Origin: Halobacteriales archaeon QS_4_69_225
GTDB lineage: Archaea > Halobacteriota > Halobacteria > Halobacteriales > Haloarculaceae
Length of the DNA stretch: 64,000 nucleotides
Assembly (NCBI GenBank): GCA_003020965.1
Contig: PXRL01000011.1
Location: forward strand, 57,501-121,500
Direction: 5' to 3'
This document shows positions 1-7,956 of the stretch, one piece after another. Position 1 is the first letter of the stretch; the number at the start of each line of letters is the position of its first letter. The position numbers and the translations under genes were made by a program. The notes beneath the pieces were generated by a model. The model made no database searches. It saw only the letters and a list, made by a program, of their open reading frames with translations, and had not been told where the DNA came from.

Positions 1-638
1 GACATGGACGTCGACGTGCCGGTCGGTGAAGCGGCCGGCGAGGTTCTCGACGAACTCCCGGACGTCGCCGACCGCGTCGTCGTACTCGTCGATGTCGGCG
101 ACGTAGCGGTCGACCATCGCGGCGGCGACGGTGACGTCGATGCGGTCTCCCTCGCGTTTGCCCATGATCTTGACGTCCTCGCCGAGGACCGGATTGTCGT
201 CGCTGTAGTGGCCGTTCAACTGGCGCTCGGCCTCGAGAACGATCTTCTCCGTGGCGGTCAGCGGAGCGCGAGCGGGAAGTTTTCCGCGAAGTACTCGCGG
301 GCGGCCCGCAGTGCGATGGTCTCGGCCGGTATTTTCGTCCCCTGGTACTCCTTCGTCGCCCGACCGGTGATGAGCAGGTAGATCGGCTCGACGACCTCGC
401 CGCCGCCGAACGCCGGCGCCGCCCGCCCGGCGACCAGCTGGGTTTCGTCGGTGTTGTAGTGCAGGACCGTCCCCACACGGTCGAGGTACTCGCGGGCGAG
501 CGCCTTCGAGACGTGTTCGGCGACGCCGTCGCAGATGGAGTCCGGATGCCCCAGCCCCTTTCGCTCGACGATCTCTACCTCCTGGTCCTCGACGGCCCGG
601 CCGGCCGCCGGCTCGACCCGGATGTTTCGGTCGCTCAT
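1..638 (-). pseudogene. mat: Methionine adenosyltransferase (archaeal type), internally deleted and cut by the window edge
   Basis: The archaeal enzyme makes S-adenosylmethionine from methionine and ATP. The N-terminal 120 or so residues (638 down to about 270) read normally and carry the family motif GLGHPDSICDG. The frame then hits a stop at 258. In another frame the protein resumes at about 268 with APLTATEKIVLEAERQLNG and continues, with the motif VKIMGKREGDRIDVT, to the window start. Compared with family members I know, some 40-50 residues between these parts (including the usual VPMANDTSFGVGHA stretch) are missing, together with a frame change. The C-terminal half lies outside the window. 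As written it cannot make a working enzyme. Because this activity is normally essential, either an assembly error or a second functional copy elsewhere is likely. The family identity is certain; the status of the lesion is not. Confidence 0.85.
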
Positions 639-698
639 TGCCCGTGGGTACCTCTCCGCCGGTTCTATAACTTACGAAAACCAGGACGGCCGGTTTGA

Positions 699-1247
699 TT
701 ACTCGTGTGTATCTCCGTCGTCCTCGAGCAGCAGGCCGAGATACGAGGTCCGGACCTGGTCGTCGGGGTCCAGCCCCAATTCGACGAGTAGCTCGACGGC
801 GCCCTCGCGGGCCGACTCGACGGCGTCGGCTTCGGTTTCGACCTCGACGTAGTCGCCGACGCCCTCGACGGCGTCCAGCGCGATCGTGTAGTCACCGTGA
901 GCGAACCGCTCGCGGCGCTTCCGGACCGTCTCGAACCGCTCGAAGCCGAGCGCCTCCAGCGCCCGCGCCATCGTCTCGCCGTCGGCGACGCCGGTCTCGT
1001 ACTCCCGGCGGGTCTTGGAGGCCGCCTCGACGAGCGGGCCCTTGTACGTCACCACCGTCGCCGACCCGTCGTCGTCGGTCTCCCGGCGGAGCCGCAGCGC
1101 CTCGTCGGTCTCGCCGAAGTCCCGGGTCGGATGCTGGTAGTAGACGTCCTCCTGCTCGACGGTCCCCCGCGGGTCGGCGCCTTTCGCCGCCAGCCGCTCG
1201 CGGACCGGGTCGTGGTCGGCCCGGATCTTCAGTTCGACCTCGTACAT
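699..1247 (-). CDS. CYTH-domain protein (class IV adenylate cyclase / triphosphatase family)
   Basis: A 182-residue protein starting MYEVELKIRADHD. This is the typical CYTH beginning: an E-x-E-x-K type strand (here EVELKI) that binds triphosphate and metal. Later strands carry more charged residues expected to line the tunnel: RLRRE near residue 55, TYKGP near 75, KTRREYE near 85 and ALDAVEGVGDYVEVE near 130. CYTH proteins hydrolyse inorganic or organic triphosphates, or cyclise ATP; the substrate cannot be told from sequence. The same strand stays open far upstream, but Met at 1247 gives the canonical N-terminus. It lies 60 bp upstream of the broken methionine adenosyltransferase gene on the same strand, so co-transcription is possible. 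Family confident, activity unknown. Confidence 0.85.
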   Translation of the reverse strand: MYEVELKIRADHDPVRERLAAKGADPRGTVEQEDVYYQHPTRDFGETDEALRLRRETDDDGSATVVTYKGPLVEAASKTRREYETGVADGETMARALEALGFERFETVRKRRERFAHGDYTIALDAVEGVGDYVEVETEADAVESAREGAVELLVELGLDPDDQVRTSYLGLLLEDDGDTHE

Positions 1248-1283
1248 GCGCCGGGAGTCGGCCCCGTCGGTGAAAAGGCGTCC

Positions 1284-1351
1284 GGCCGGCCCCGGGCGAC
1301 GGCCGGCCCCGGGCGACGGCCGGCCCCGGGCGGCGGACGGCCCCGGGCGGC
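1284..1351. repeat. Four tandem 17-bp GC-only repeats in a divergent intergenic region
   Basis: Four successive 17-bp units (1284-1300, 1301-1317, 1318-1334, 1335-1351) follow the pattern GGMCGGCCCCGGGCGRC, and a fifth begins at 1352. Each contains the palindrome GGCCCCGGGC or a near version. They sit between the divergent CYTH gene (start 1247) and FKBP gene (start 1422), so they could affect either promoter or simply be slippage-prone DNA. Confidence 0.8.
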
Positions 1352-1421
1352 GGACGGCCGCCGAAGCGGCCGGCGACCCGGAAACGTGACGGTTAAGGGC
1401 GCGACGACTGTCCGTTCGAGC

Positions 1422-2381
1422 ATGAGTGACGAATCCGACGAGGTCGAGGAGACCGAGCCGGCCCAAGACGTCGACGCCGGGGCCGAGGAGCAGGACGCCG
1501 AGACCGAAACCGAAGACGGCCTCCAGGACGGCGACTTCGTCCGGCTCGACTACACCGCCCGCACCGTCGAGGGCGAGCAGTTGGTCGACACGACCGACCC
1601 CGAAATCGCCGAGGAGGAGGGCGTCGACGACCAGGGCGACTTCGAGCCGCGCACCATAGTCCTCGGCGAGGGCCACCTGTTCCCCGCCGTCGAGGACGAC
1701 GTCCGCGGCGGCGAGGTCGGCGACGGGGGTAGCGTCGTCGTCGGCGCCGCGGAGGCCTTCGGCGAGTACGACGAAGAGGAGGTCGAGACCGTCTCCGCCG
1801 ACAAGATCGACGAGGACGACCGCTACCCCGGCGCCCGCGTCCGCGTCGACGGCCAGCAGGGTGTCCTCGAGACCATCATCGGCGGCCGCGCCCGCGTGGA
1901 CTTCAACCACCCGCTGGCCGGCGAGGACATCGAGTACGACTACGAGGTTCTCGAGGTCGTCGACGACGACCTCGAACAGGCCGAGGGCCTGCTGGACATG
2001 TTCCTCGAACTCGACCTGGAGATGTGGATCGACACCGACGAGATCGAGGAGACCCGCGTCGAGGAGCCGGACGACGACGAGGAGGCCGAACCCGAGACTG
2101 TCACCGAAACCGTCGAGAAGCAGACGCTCTACGTCGAGTCCGACCCCCAGCTGGCGATGAACCAGCAGTGGATGATGCAGAAACAGCAGATCGCCGGGCA
2201 GATCATCGACATGACGAGCGTCGACCGCATCCTCATCCAAGAGGTACTCGACGGCTCCGGGATGGGCATGCCCGGCATGATGGGCGGCATGGGCGGCGGC
2301 GGCGCCGGCGGCGACGTCGACATCGAGGAGGCACTCGAGGACGCCGACATCGACGCTGACGAAATCGCCGACGAACTGTAA
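1422..2381 (+). CDS. FKBP-type peptidyl-prolyl cis-trans isomerase, long archaeal form
   Basis: A 319-residue, very acidic protein. An Asp/Glu-rich N-terminus (about 30 residues) leads into an FKBP core beginning GDFVRLDYTARTVEGEQLVD and including VLGEGHLFPAVEDDV. An IF/SlyD-type insertion (FNHPLAGEDIEYDYEVLEV) follows. The C-terminal half carries the extra domain of long archaeal FKBPs (LDMFLELDLEMWID, then TLYVESDPQLAMNQQW) and ends in a Gly/Met-rich linker and a short acidic helix. Proteins of this type catalyse proline isomerisation and act as cytoplasmic folding chaperones. Met at 1422 is chosen because the upstream open frame lies in repeat DNA. Confidence 0.85.
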   Translation: MSDESDEVEETEPAQDVDAGAEEQDAETETEDGLQDGDFVRLDYTARTVEGEQLVDTTDPEIAEEEGVDDQGDFEPRTIVLGEGHLFPAVEDDVRGGEVGDGGSVVVGAAEAFGEYDEEEVETVSADKIDEDDRYPGARVRVDGQQGVLETIIGGRARVDFNHPLAGEDIEYDYEVLEVVDDDLEQAEGLLDMFLELDLEMWIDTDEIEETRVEEPDDDEEAEPETVTETVEKQTLYVESDPQLAMNQQWMMQKQQIAGQIIDMTSVDRILIQEVLDGSGMGMPGMMGGMGGGGAGGDVDIEEALEDADIDADEIADEL

Positions 2382-2592
2382 GGGCGGGCCAACGGCTCGG
2401 ACGCGGTTCGAGGCCCTTCCCGCCGAAGGACCGTCGGAGTGCCGTGTGATCCAATTACTGCTACCGATCAGGCGTCGCAGAACAGCTCACAAGATAGTTG
2501 ATTTCAGTACCTTCGAGGATGCTTCGTCTGTCCACTGAGCCTGCGTATGGTACGGGTGGTTCAGTGTGATTCGGTGTGGAATGAACCGCGAC

Positions 2593-3057
2593 CACCTCGA
2601 AAGCCCTCGGCCGGCTCCAGTCGCGCGGCTCGCTGCGCGCGCTCGCTTTGCTCGCGTGCTTGTTCCGGACGACTCCCTCGCTCACGGCTCGCGTCGCTCA
2701 CCGTTCGCGCATCTGGCGGCGCTCCCTGCGGTCGCGCCGCCCGCCGGTCGTCGTCCGACGTTCGCCTCACTCCGTTCGGCTCACCGTCGCCGTGCTTCCC
2801 GGAGCCGGCCTCGCCCTTTCAGTCCGCCAGGGACGGCCGGTGGACCAGTCTGCGCCCTGGCGGACTGAAAGGGCGAGCGGCGCTCGGCGGTGCCCCGACC
2901 CCGCAAGCACCGCAGGCCGACGGCCGGGGAGCGCAGCGCGGTCCTCGTGAGGTCCGACAGGGCCGAACGAGGGCTCGGATGTCGTAGCGGCGACCGAAGG
3001 GAGCCGACCGACTTCCGGTGGTCGCGGCGCCCCGAGCGCCGCGAGGGCTTTCGAGGT
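2593..3057. repeat. Intergenic inverted-repeat element (repeat family A, copy 1)
   Basis: This element fills most of the 784-bp gap between 2382 and 3165, where I see no convincing gene. Its ends are inverted copies: ACCTCGAAAGCCCTCG near 2593 and CGAGGGCTTTCGAGGT near 3041. Inside is a long perfect hairpin, with CCCTTTCAGTCCGCCAGGG near 2815 and its complement CCCTGGCGGACTGAAAGGG near 2857. The right part (hairpin arm, then GCAAGCACCGCAGGCCG) recurs at 10968-11100. The short 2382-2592 segment holds an AT-richer patch with nothing recognisable. Confidence 0.6.
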
Positions 3058-3165
3058 CTGTACGTCGAGTCAAACGTCCACTCGTGCGTTCGTTCCATAC
3101 ACACCCTATCTGGACCGATTCGATCGCCTACAAGCGAGGGTTCGGGAATCCCTCTGCGACATCCT

Positions 3166-3381
3166 CTACCAGTAGGAGTCGGGGTTGCTGAGCCACTCGC
3201 GGCTCCTGGCGCCGGCGGCGACGGCGACGGCCAGTGCCGCGACGAGGAAGCCGACGACGGCCGCCGCGGCGGCGACGTACTCGCCGGCGAGGGTCGTCCG
3301 GGCCAGCTCGACGGTGCCGCCGACCGCGAGGGCGACGATCAGGACCGTCACGGCGACCGACAGGGGTCTCGTCTTGTTCAC
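3166..3381 (-). CDS. Small two-helix membrane protein
   Basis: 71 residues starting at a GTG codon (MNKTRPLSVAV). Two hydrophobic stretches (about residues 8-25 and 35-57, the second AAAAAVVGFLVAALAVAVAA) predict two membrane helices with a short periplasmic-side loop. The C-terminus is SREWLSNPDSYW. I do not recognise a family. It is the only open frame in this stretch with a clear membrane pattern. It starts close to, and divergently from, the next gene (3441), so the two may share the intergenic control region. Confidence 0.5.
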   Translation of the reverse strand: MNKTRPLSVAVTVLIVALAVGGTVELARTTLAGEYVAAAAAVVGFLVAALAVAVAAGARSREWLSNPDSYW

Positions 3382-3440
3382 ACTCGGTCTCGGGGCCGAT
3401 GGGGTAAAAAGCTCAAGACCTCCCCGCGCCTCCGGGCAGT

Positions 3441-4178
3441 ATGACCACCGTCGCCGTGCTCTGCGACCCGCCGCGGCCGGGGCTCGCCTTCGGGGAACTC
3501 TTCGCGGAGACGCCGCTGTCGCCGGCCGAGACCGCGGAGCTGTACGCCGCTCTGACGCGGGACACCGTCCGGGCCGTCGTCAGGAGCGGCGGCGACCCCC
3601 TGGTCAACTACCGGCCGGACAACGCGCTCGACGTCGCCGGCGACGACGCCGAGGCCGAGCTCCGGGAGCTCCTCGCCGACATCGTCGACGACGACGCCCG
3701 CTTCGAGCCGCAGGTCGGCGAGAGCCTCGCCGGCCGGATCGGCAACACCGCGACGCACCTGCTGGAGGCCGAGGCGGTCGCCTCCGTCGCCGTCGCCCGG
3801 CCGGAGGCGGCGTTTTTCGCTCGCACGGAGATCGACGGGGCGGCGATGAAGCTCCGCAGTACCGACGCCGTCGTCGGGCCGGCGCCGGGCGGCCGGGTCC
3901 ACTTCGCGGCCTTCGGCGAGCCGATCGACTTCGCTGACTGCCTCGCGCCGCCGGCGGTCGCGACGCTGACGGATCGCTGTCTGGACGCCGGCCTCGACGT
4001 CGAGTTCCTCGAACGGAAGCCCCTGCTGGAGACGGCGGCCGACCTCGCGGCCGTCGTGACGGGCGTCCGGACCCGCCGGCGGGCCGACGGCATCGTCCCC
4101 CGGGCGCTCGCCGAGTGGGTCGCCGACAGCGGGCTGGCCGTCGAGGCGACCGACGACGGTCTCGCCGTCACCCGATGA
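3441..4178 (+). CDS. Uncharacterised protein, possibly DUF2064/nucleotidyltransferase-like
   Basis: 245 residues, starting MTTVAVLCDPPRPGLAFGEL. The N-terminal beta strand, the stretch ETAELYAALTRDTVRAVV and the following strand resemble the opening of DUF2064-type proteins, a GT-A-like glycosyl/nucleotidyl-transferase fold. However, the usual K-x-R and DDD motifs are not evident, so the activity is open. A middle segment reads GNTATHLLEAEAVASVAVARPEAAFF. There are no membrane segments. It stands alone, upstream of tRNA-Ser(UGA). The coding call is firm from length and codon usage; the family is tentative. Confidence 0.6.
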   Translation: MTTVAVLCDPPRPGLAFGELFAETPLSPAETAELYAALTRDTVRAVVRSGGDPLVNYRPDNALDVAGDDAEAELRELLADIVDDDARFEPQVGESLAGRIGNTATHLLEAEAVASVAVARPEAAFFARTEIDGAAMKLRSTDAVVGPAPGGRVHFAAFGEPIDFADCLAPPAVATLTDRCLDAGLDVEFLERKPLLETAADLAAVVTGVRTRRRADGIVPRALAEWVADSGLAVEATDDGLAVTR

Positions 4179-4217
4179 CCGACAGGACTTAGACGCCGCC
4201 GCCGGTAGCCGAGGTAC

Positions 4218-4302
4218 GGTGGGATGGCAGAGTGGCCTATTGCGCCGGTCTTGAGAACCGGTCCCCGTGAGGGGTTCCTGGGTTCAAATCCCAGTCCCAC
4301 CG
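4218..4302 (+). tRNA. tRNA-Ser(UGA)
   Basis: The acceptor stem GGTGGGA (4218-4224) pairs perfectly with TCCCACC (4295-4301), with discriminator G at 4302. The anticodon arm is CCGGT-CTTGAGA-ACCGG with anticodon TGA. A long variable arm (TCCCCGTGAGGGG) marks a class II serine tRNA. The T arm is CTGGG-TTCAAAT-CCCAG. CCA is not encoded. Confidence 0.95.
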
Positions 4303-4376
4303 TCGCAGGCGTCTCGCGTTTTCCACCCCGAGCGTGGCCGCGTCGCAGTTACACGACCGCGGGGTCACCGTGGGAC

Positions 4377-4451
4377 GGCGGAGGTGTCCCTCATCGAAAT
4401 CGAGACCCGGTCCCCGCGGGGGTCCCGAGTTCGAATCCCGGGCGTACCGCC
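4377..4451 (+). pseudogene. Degenerate tRNA-like fragment (class II, serine-like)
   Basis: About 75 bp after the real tRNA-Ser lies a second tRNA-like string. It has a variable-arm-like hairpin (GGTCCCCGCGGGGG), an imperfect T arm around GTTCGAATCCCGG, and an end CGTACCGCC that pairs only partly with GGCGGAG near 4378. A CGA triplet occupies the anticodon region, but no normal D arm can be built. I read it as a decayed serine-type tRNA rather than a functional one. Confidence 0.4.
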
Positions 4452-4454
4452 TCC

Positions 4455-5216
4455 TCACCGGGCCCCCTCGACGAGGGTACCGTCCTCGCGGCAGGTCTCG
4501 AGGGCGTGTTTGGCGTCCATACCGGCCGCCTGGGCGGTCCGCGAGCGGCCGACGCCGACCTTCAGCTGCACGCCGACGGCGTCCTCGACGTGGTCGATGG
4601 CGTCCCGGTAGCCCGCCTCGTCGACGTCCGAACAGACCACGATGACGTTGTCGCCGCCGACGAAGAACGCCAGCGAGTCGTGGGCCCGCCGCATGTACCG
4701 CATCAGCTCGGCGTACCCCTGTTCGATGTTGATGAAGGAGTCGAACTCGTTGAGCCGGTCGGTGTACTTGCCGGTGGCGTCGTCGACGTCGAAGTGAGCG
4801 ATCTGGACGTCGGTCGGCGTCCGGTCGGCCTCCGGAAGCGTCTCCCCCCGGAGGATCTCCGTCCGCTCGCTGTCCTGTGCGCTGCCGGCGTCCTGCAGCC
4901 GGTCGGAGGCGGCGCCGAGCGCCTCGGCCGGCGTCGGCCCCACGGCCACGCTCATGCTCGCGGTGACCGGATACCGGTTGCCGATGGACTCCTGGATGAG
5001 CTCGTGAGCCTCCCGCCCGAGCCCGTTCGTGACGGTGACCATGTTGTCGAACCGGCCGAAGAAGGCGTACCCCTCGCGGTTGCCCACCAGCTGGGAGACG
5101 TCGGCGTACAGCCGCGACTGCAGCGTCTGGAGGTCGACCTCTCGCCGTGGCTCCGGCGTCGTCGTCCACGGGCCGTAGTTGTCGATCTGGATCAGAGTGA
5201 CCTGCGTGTTCGTCAC
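4455..5216 (-). CDS. arfA: GTP cyclohydrolase IIa (GTP cyclohydrolase III)
   Basis: This archaeal enzyme opens the imidazole ring of GTP to give the formylated pyrimidine (FAPy), the first step to riboflavin and the F420 deazaflavin. The 253-residue protein matches the family across its length: TQVTLIQIDNYGPWT at the start, REVDLQTLQSRLYADV, GYAFFGRFDNMVTVTNG, and SLAFFVGGDNVIVVC, which carries the metal-binding GGDN of the cyclase-like fold, then LKVGVGRSRTAQAAG. A GTG at 5216 gives the family N-terminus MTNTQ; an ATG 33 bp upstream would add 11 atypical residues. It is last in a minus-strand group after the PTPS-like, glycosyltransferase and methyltransferase genes, 51 bp behind the methyltransferase. 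Confidence 0.93.
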   Translation of the reverse strand: MTNTQVTLIQIDNYGPWTTTPEPRREVDLQTLQSRLYADVSQLVGNREGYAFFGRFDNMVTVTNGLGREAHELIQESIGNRYPVTASMSVAVGPTPAEALGAASDRLQDAGSAQDSERTEILRGETLPEADRTPTDVQIAHFDVDDATGKYTDRLNEFDSFINIEQGYAELMRYMRRAHDSLAFFVGGDNVIVVCSDVDEAGYRDAIDHVEDAVGVQLKVGVGRSRTAQAAGMDAKHALETCREDGTLVEGAR

Positions 5217-5267
5217 GGTACCTCCCCTACGCGAGGCACCGACATTCACTTTGTGAAACCGGCGACG

Positions 5268-6176
5268 CTACTGGGGTGGATCGACCCGTCCCAGCAGGTC
5301 CAGCTGGTGGGTGGTGTAGGTCAGCGTCCCGGCCTCGAGCTGCCGGCGTCGGGTCGCCAGCCACTCCTCGAGCGTCGCCGCGAACCCGGAGCCGGTCGTC
5401 TCCCCGACGGCCGTCTCCACGGTGTCGAGGACGTACTCGAGCAGCGCCGCCTCCGAGCCGGGGTAGTCGCCGTCGACCGGCCGGACCGACCAGTCGGAGC
5501 CGGCGACGTCCAGAACGGTCGCGTCGGGGCGCCGACGCAGTCGCGACAGCGCGTGGCTGCCGGCCCGGCTGTCGCCGCCGGCCTTCTCGTCCATGTGGCG
5601 GTGGTAGGCCCGTTCGACGGCTCGGTCGGCCGGGTGGGCCGGCGCGAACCGGGTGGCGCCGTCGAAGGTGATCGGAAAGTACCACAGGCCGCCGGGCGAG
5701 AGCGCCGCCAGTAGCCCGCCGAGGTGCTCCAGGCCGACGATGTCCAGCAGGGCCATCCCGACGAGCAGGTCCCACGACCGGTCGGCGTCGGCGACGAACG
5801 CGACGCCGTCGGCGACGACCGGCTCGACGGTCAGCGTCGGTCCCTCGGCGTCGATCCGGAGCGTCCCGTCGTCGTCGGTCGTCTCGAGCCCGCGGTCGGC
5901 CGCCCAGGCCGGCAGCCGCTCCCGCAGCGCGGCGACGTTGTCCGGGTCGACGTCGACGGCGGTGTAGCGGACGTCGGCCGCCGGCAGCAGCTCCCGCTCG
6001 AGTAGCCGCTCGATCATCGTGCCGACGCCGGTGCCGACCTCCAGCACCCGGAGCGGGCCGTCGCCGTCGTCGGCCGCCCGGGCGGCACCGTCGGCCAGCC
6101 GGCCGAGCAGTCGCCGGTCGAGCGCGCGGTCGTCGACGCTCCGCTTGGCGGCGAGGTACCGCTGGAAGTCGGTCAC
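5268..6176 (-). CDS. Class I SAM-dependent methyltransferase
   Basis: 302 residues. The SAM-binding motif I is LRVLEVGTGVGTMIERLL near residue 45, followed by an acidic strand end YTAVDVDPDNVAAL and the post-motif DLLVGMALLDIVGLEHLGG. The C-terminal part (LTYTTHQLDLLGRVDPP) is family-specific and does not tell the acceptor. It overlaps the upstream glycosyltransferase by 4 bp and is followed by arfA, so it is translated from one message with the PTPS-like protein and glycosyltransferase. Context suggests that the acceptor could be a pterin or glycoside made by these neighbours; this is inference. Confidence 0.8.
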   Translation of the reverse strand: MTDFQRYLAAKRSVDDRALDRRLLGRLADGAARAADDGDGPLRVLEVGTGVGTMIERLLERELLPAADVRYTAVDVDPDNVAALRERLPAWAADRGLETTDDDGTLRIDAEGPTLTVEPVVADGVAFVADADRSWDLLVGMALLDIVGLEHLGGLLAALSPGGLWYFPITFDGATRFAPAHPADRAVERAYHRHMDEKAGGDSRAGSHALSRLRRRPDATVLDVAGSDWSVRPVDGDYPGSEAALLEYVLDTVETAVGETTGSGFAATLEEWLATRRRQLEAGTLTYTTHQLDLLGRVDPPQ

Positions 6177-7252
6177 GCCGCCACCTCGCGTTGCGGCGCG
6201 TCGGCGACCGCCGCCAGCAGCTCCCGGACCCGGGCGGCCGCCTCCGTCCAGTCCGGGTGGGCCTCGTACCGGCGGCGGGCGGCCCGGCCCATCCGGGCCA
6301 ACTGGTCGCGGTCGGCCGCCAGCTCCGTCAGCGCCGCCGCCACTTCGGCGACGTCGTCGGGCTCGACCAGCACGCCCGTCTCGCCGTCGGTCACCACCTC
6401 CTCGGCCCCGCCGGCGGCGCTCGCGATCGCCGGGAGCCCGAAGCTCATCCCCTCGAGGTAGACGATGCCGAACCCTTCGTGGCGGGACGGCACCGCGAGT
6501 ACGTGGCTCTCGGCCAGCGTCGCCGCCAGCTCGTCGTCGGACAGCTCGCCGGCCAGCGTCACCGCGTCGCCGAGCCCCCGGTCGGCGATCGTCTCCCGGA
6601 CGGCGGCGACGTGGTCGGCGTCGACCGGTCGGCCGACCGCGGTCAGCTCCACCGCCTCGCTCCGGCGGGCGCGGGCGACGGCCTCGACCAGCGTGTCCAG
6701 TCCCTTCCGCTCGATGAGGTTGCCGACGAAGGCGACCCGCAGCGGCCCCTCGCGGGCCCGGGCGGCGACGTCGTCGGGGTCGGCGTCGGGGCCGAACCGG
6801 TCGCCGGCCGGCGGGGCGACGACGGCCGTCTCGGGGTCGACCCCCAGGTCGGTCGCGGCCTTACGGGTGGCCGTACTGTTGCAGACGGCACCGTCGACGG
6901 TGTCGAGATAGCGGCGCTCGACGGCCCGGTACAGCGGCGCCAGCCGGCGGCGCTCGCTGGCCCGGAGGTGGTGGACGACGCTCACCACCGGGTACGGGAG
7001 CCGGCGGTTGTGCCGGACGAGCGACGGGTGGGCGAGCTCGTCCTGCAGCATCACGTCGACGTCGACGGCCAGCCGGCGACGGACGGCCGACGAGAGCCCG
7101 TCCAGCAGCCCCCGGGGGTACGTCCGCCACGGCAGCGACACCACCTCCACCTCGTCGCCGGCCGCCCGCAGTTCGGCGACGAGCCTGCGGTCGTACCGGA
7201 AGCCGCCGGACCGCTCTTCCAGGTCGCCGTACAGCGTCAGTCCGATCCTCAT
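6173..7252 (-). CDS. Family 4-type (GT-B) glycosyltransferase
   Basis: 359 residues with the two Rossmann-like halves of GT-B enzymes. The N-terminal half begins MRIGLTLYGDLEERSGGFRYD and has SVVHHL near residue 90. The C-terminal half has VAFVGNLIERKGLDTLVEA and the nucleotide-sugar motif SRHEGFGIVYLEGMSFGLP (an E-x7-E pattern typical of GT4), then GETGVLVEPDD. The donor is a nucleotide sugar; the acceptor is unknown. There is no signal peptide, so it is cytoplasmic. Four-base overlaps join it to the PTPS-like gene upstream and the methyltransferase downstream. Together with arfA this points to glycosylation of a small molecule, perhaps a pterin, rather than of surface protein. Confidence 0.85.
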   Translation of the reverse strand: MRIGLTLYGDLEERSGGFRYDRRLVAELRAAGDEVEVVSLPWRTYPRGLLDGLSSAVRRRLAVDVDVMLQDELAHPSLVRHNRRLPYPVVSVVHHLRASERRRLAPLYRAVERRYLDTVDGAVCNSTATRKAATDLGVDPETAVVAPPAGDRFGPDADPDDVAARAREGPLRVAFVGNLIERKGLDTLVEAVARARRSEAVELTAVGRPVDADHVAAVRETIADRGLGDAVTLAGELSDDELAATLAESHVLAVPSRHEGFGIVYLEGMSFGLPAIASAAGGAEEVVTDGETGVLVEPDDVAEVAAALTELAADRDQLARMGRAARRRYEAHPDWTEAAARVRELLAAVADAPQREVAA

Positions 7253-7608
7253 ACTGCCGCGGTGTAGCCGGCGGCCTCGTCGTCCCGGACGGCGACGGCC
7301 GGCTCGGCGACGGTGTCGTCGGTCACGCGGTCGAAGACGACGCGAGAGAACCGCTCGACGCCGGGGTTGTCGCCGTCGGACTCCGGCAGGTCGTCCGGCG
7401 TGGCGTCGGTGTAGCGGTCGGCCGGCGCCTCGAGGGCGGCGGTGTCCTCGTCGATGTCGACCAGGTAGTCGTACTCACCGAGTCCGGGGGCCCGGAACTC
7501 CAGCTCCGCCCGGAAGCGGCGGGAGTGTAGCTTTCCCTCCGGCCCCGGATCCGGGACGGTGAGGTAGTGCCGTGCCACGAAGTCCGTCCGAACCGTCGTC
7601 GTACACAC
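7249..7608 (-). CDS. 6-pyruvoyl-tetrahydropterin synthase/QueD-like protein, divergent
   Basis: 119 residues from a GTG start (MCTTTVRTDFVARHYLTV). The T-fold pattern is clear: a first strand ending in ARHY, a loop, then KLHSRRFRAELEF, LVDIDEDTAALEA, and NPGVERFSRVVFDRV in place of the family NPTxENLA helix. In QueD/PTPS three histidines bind zinc (one in the first strand, then H-G-H). Here the first two are present, but the third position is Arg (LHSRR), and the usual catalytic Cys before the HxH is absent. The substrate may therefore differ from 7,8-dihydroneopterin triphosphate, or activity may be reduced. It is first in an operon with glycosyltransferase, methyltransferase and arfA. Confidence 0.7.
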   Translation of the reverse strand: MCTTTVRTDFVARHYLTVPDPGPEGKLHSRRFRAELEFRAPGLGEYDYLVDIDEDTAALEAPADRYTDATPDDLPESDGDNPGVERFSRVVFDRVTDDTVAEPAVAVRDDEAAGYTAAV

Positions 7609-7639
7609 GCTCGTACCCGGGGCCGGGAACCACCTAAAT

Positions 7640-7944
7640 CCACGGGGCGGCGGCGCCGTTCGGCGAGTACCACCGTGCCGACCACCCGGAGAGCGAGGGG
7701 GAGCTCGTCGGCGCCGGCACCTACCGGTTGGCCCGGCGGGAGACCGGGTTTCGTTTCGCTGCGGCCCACCGATGTGCCGGGACCCGAGCCGGAGTCGGCG
7801 TTCGAGGACGGCGTCGAACGTGTAGTCCTCCGGGCCGACCGCCGCGTCGTCGGCGACACCGTCGGCTACGAAGAACCCGAGGCGACGGTCGCCGATGGCG
7901 GCGAGCGGTTCCACGTCGAGGGCGAGGACTCCCTGCGGGAGTGA
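7640..7944 (+). pseudogene. Remnant of an unidentified gene (frameshifted), or a short hypothetical ORF at 7774-7944
   Basis: Between the divergent-reading PTPS-like gene and aroC, the plus strand shows coding-like text in two frames. From about 7650 it reads FGEYHRADHPESEGELVGA and TYRLARRETGFRF. After a frame change it reads PGPEPESAFEDGVERVVLRA and continues to a stop at 7944 (EDSLRE). A GTG at 7774 would give a 56-residue peptide from the second part alone. The acidic, haloarchaeal-style composition of both parts suggests a decayed gene. I do not recognise the family. Confidence 0.35.
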
Positions 7945-7956
7945 CGGAGCGAGCGA

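Noticed and set aside
2461..3165. Several short frames in the 2.4-3.1 kb gap
   Set aside because: They are Arg/Ser-rich, lie inside the hairpin repeat and share no motif with any protein I know.
4224..5714. Long plus-strand frame opposite arfA and the methyltransferase
   Set aside because: Antisense to two genes with full family motifs; it also runs through tRNA-Ser.
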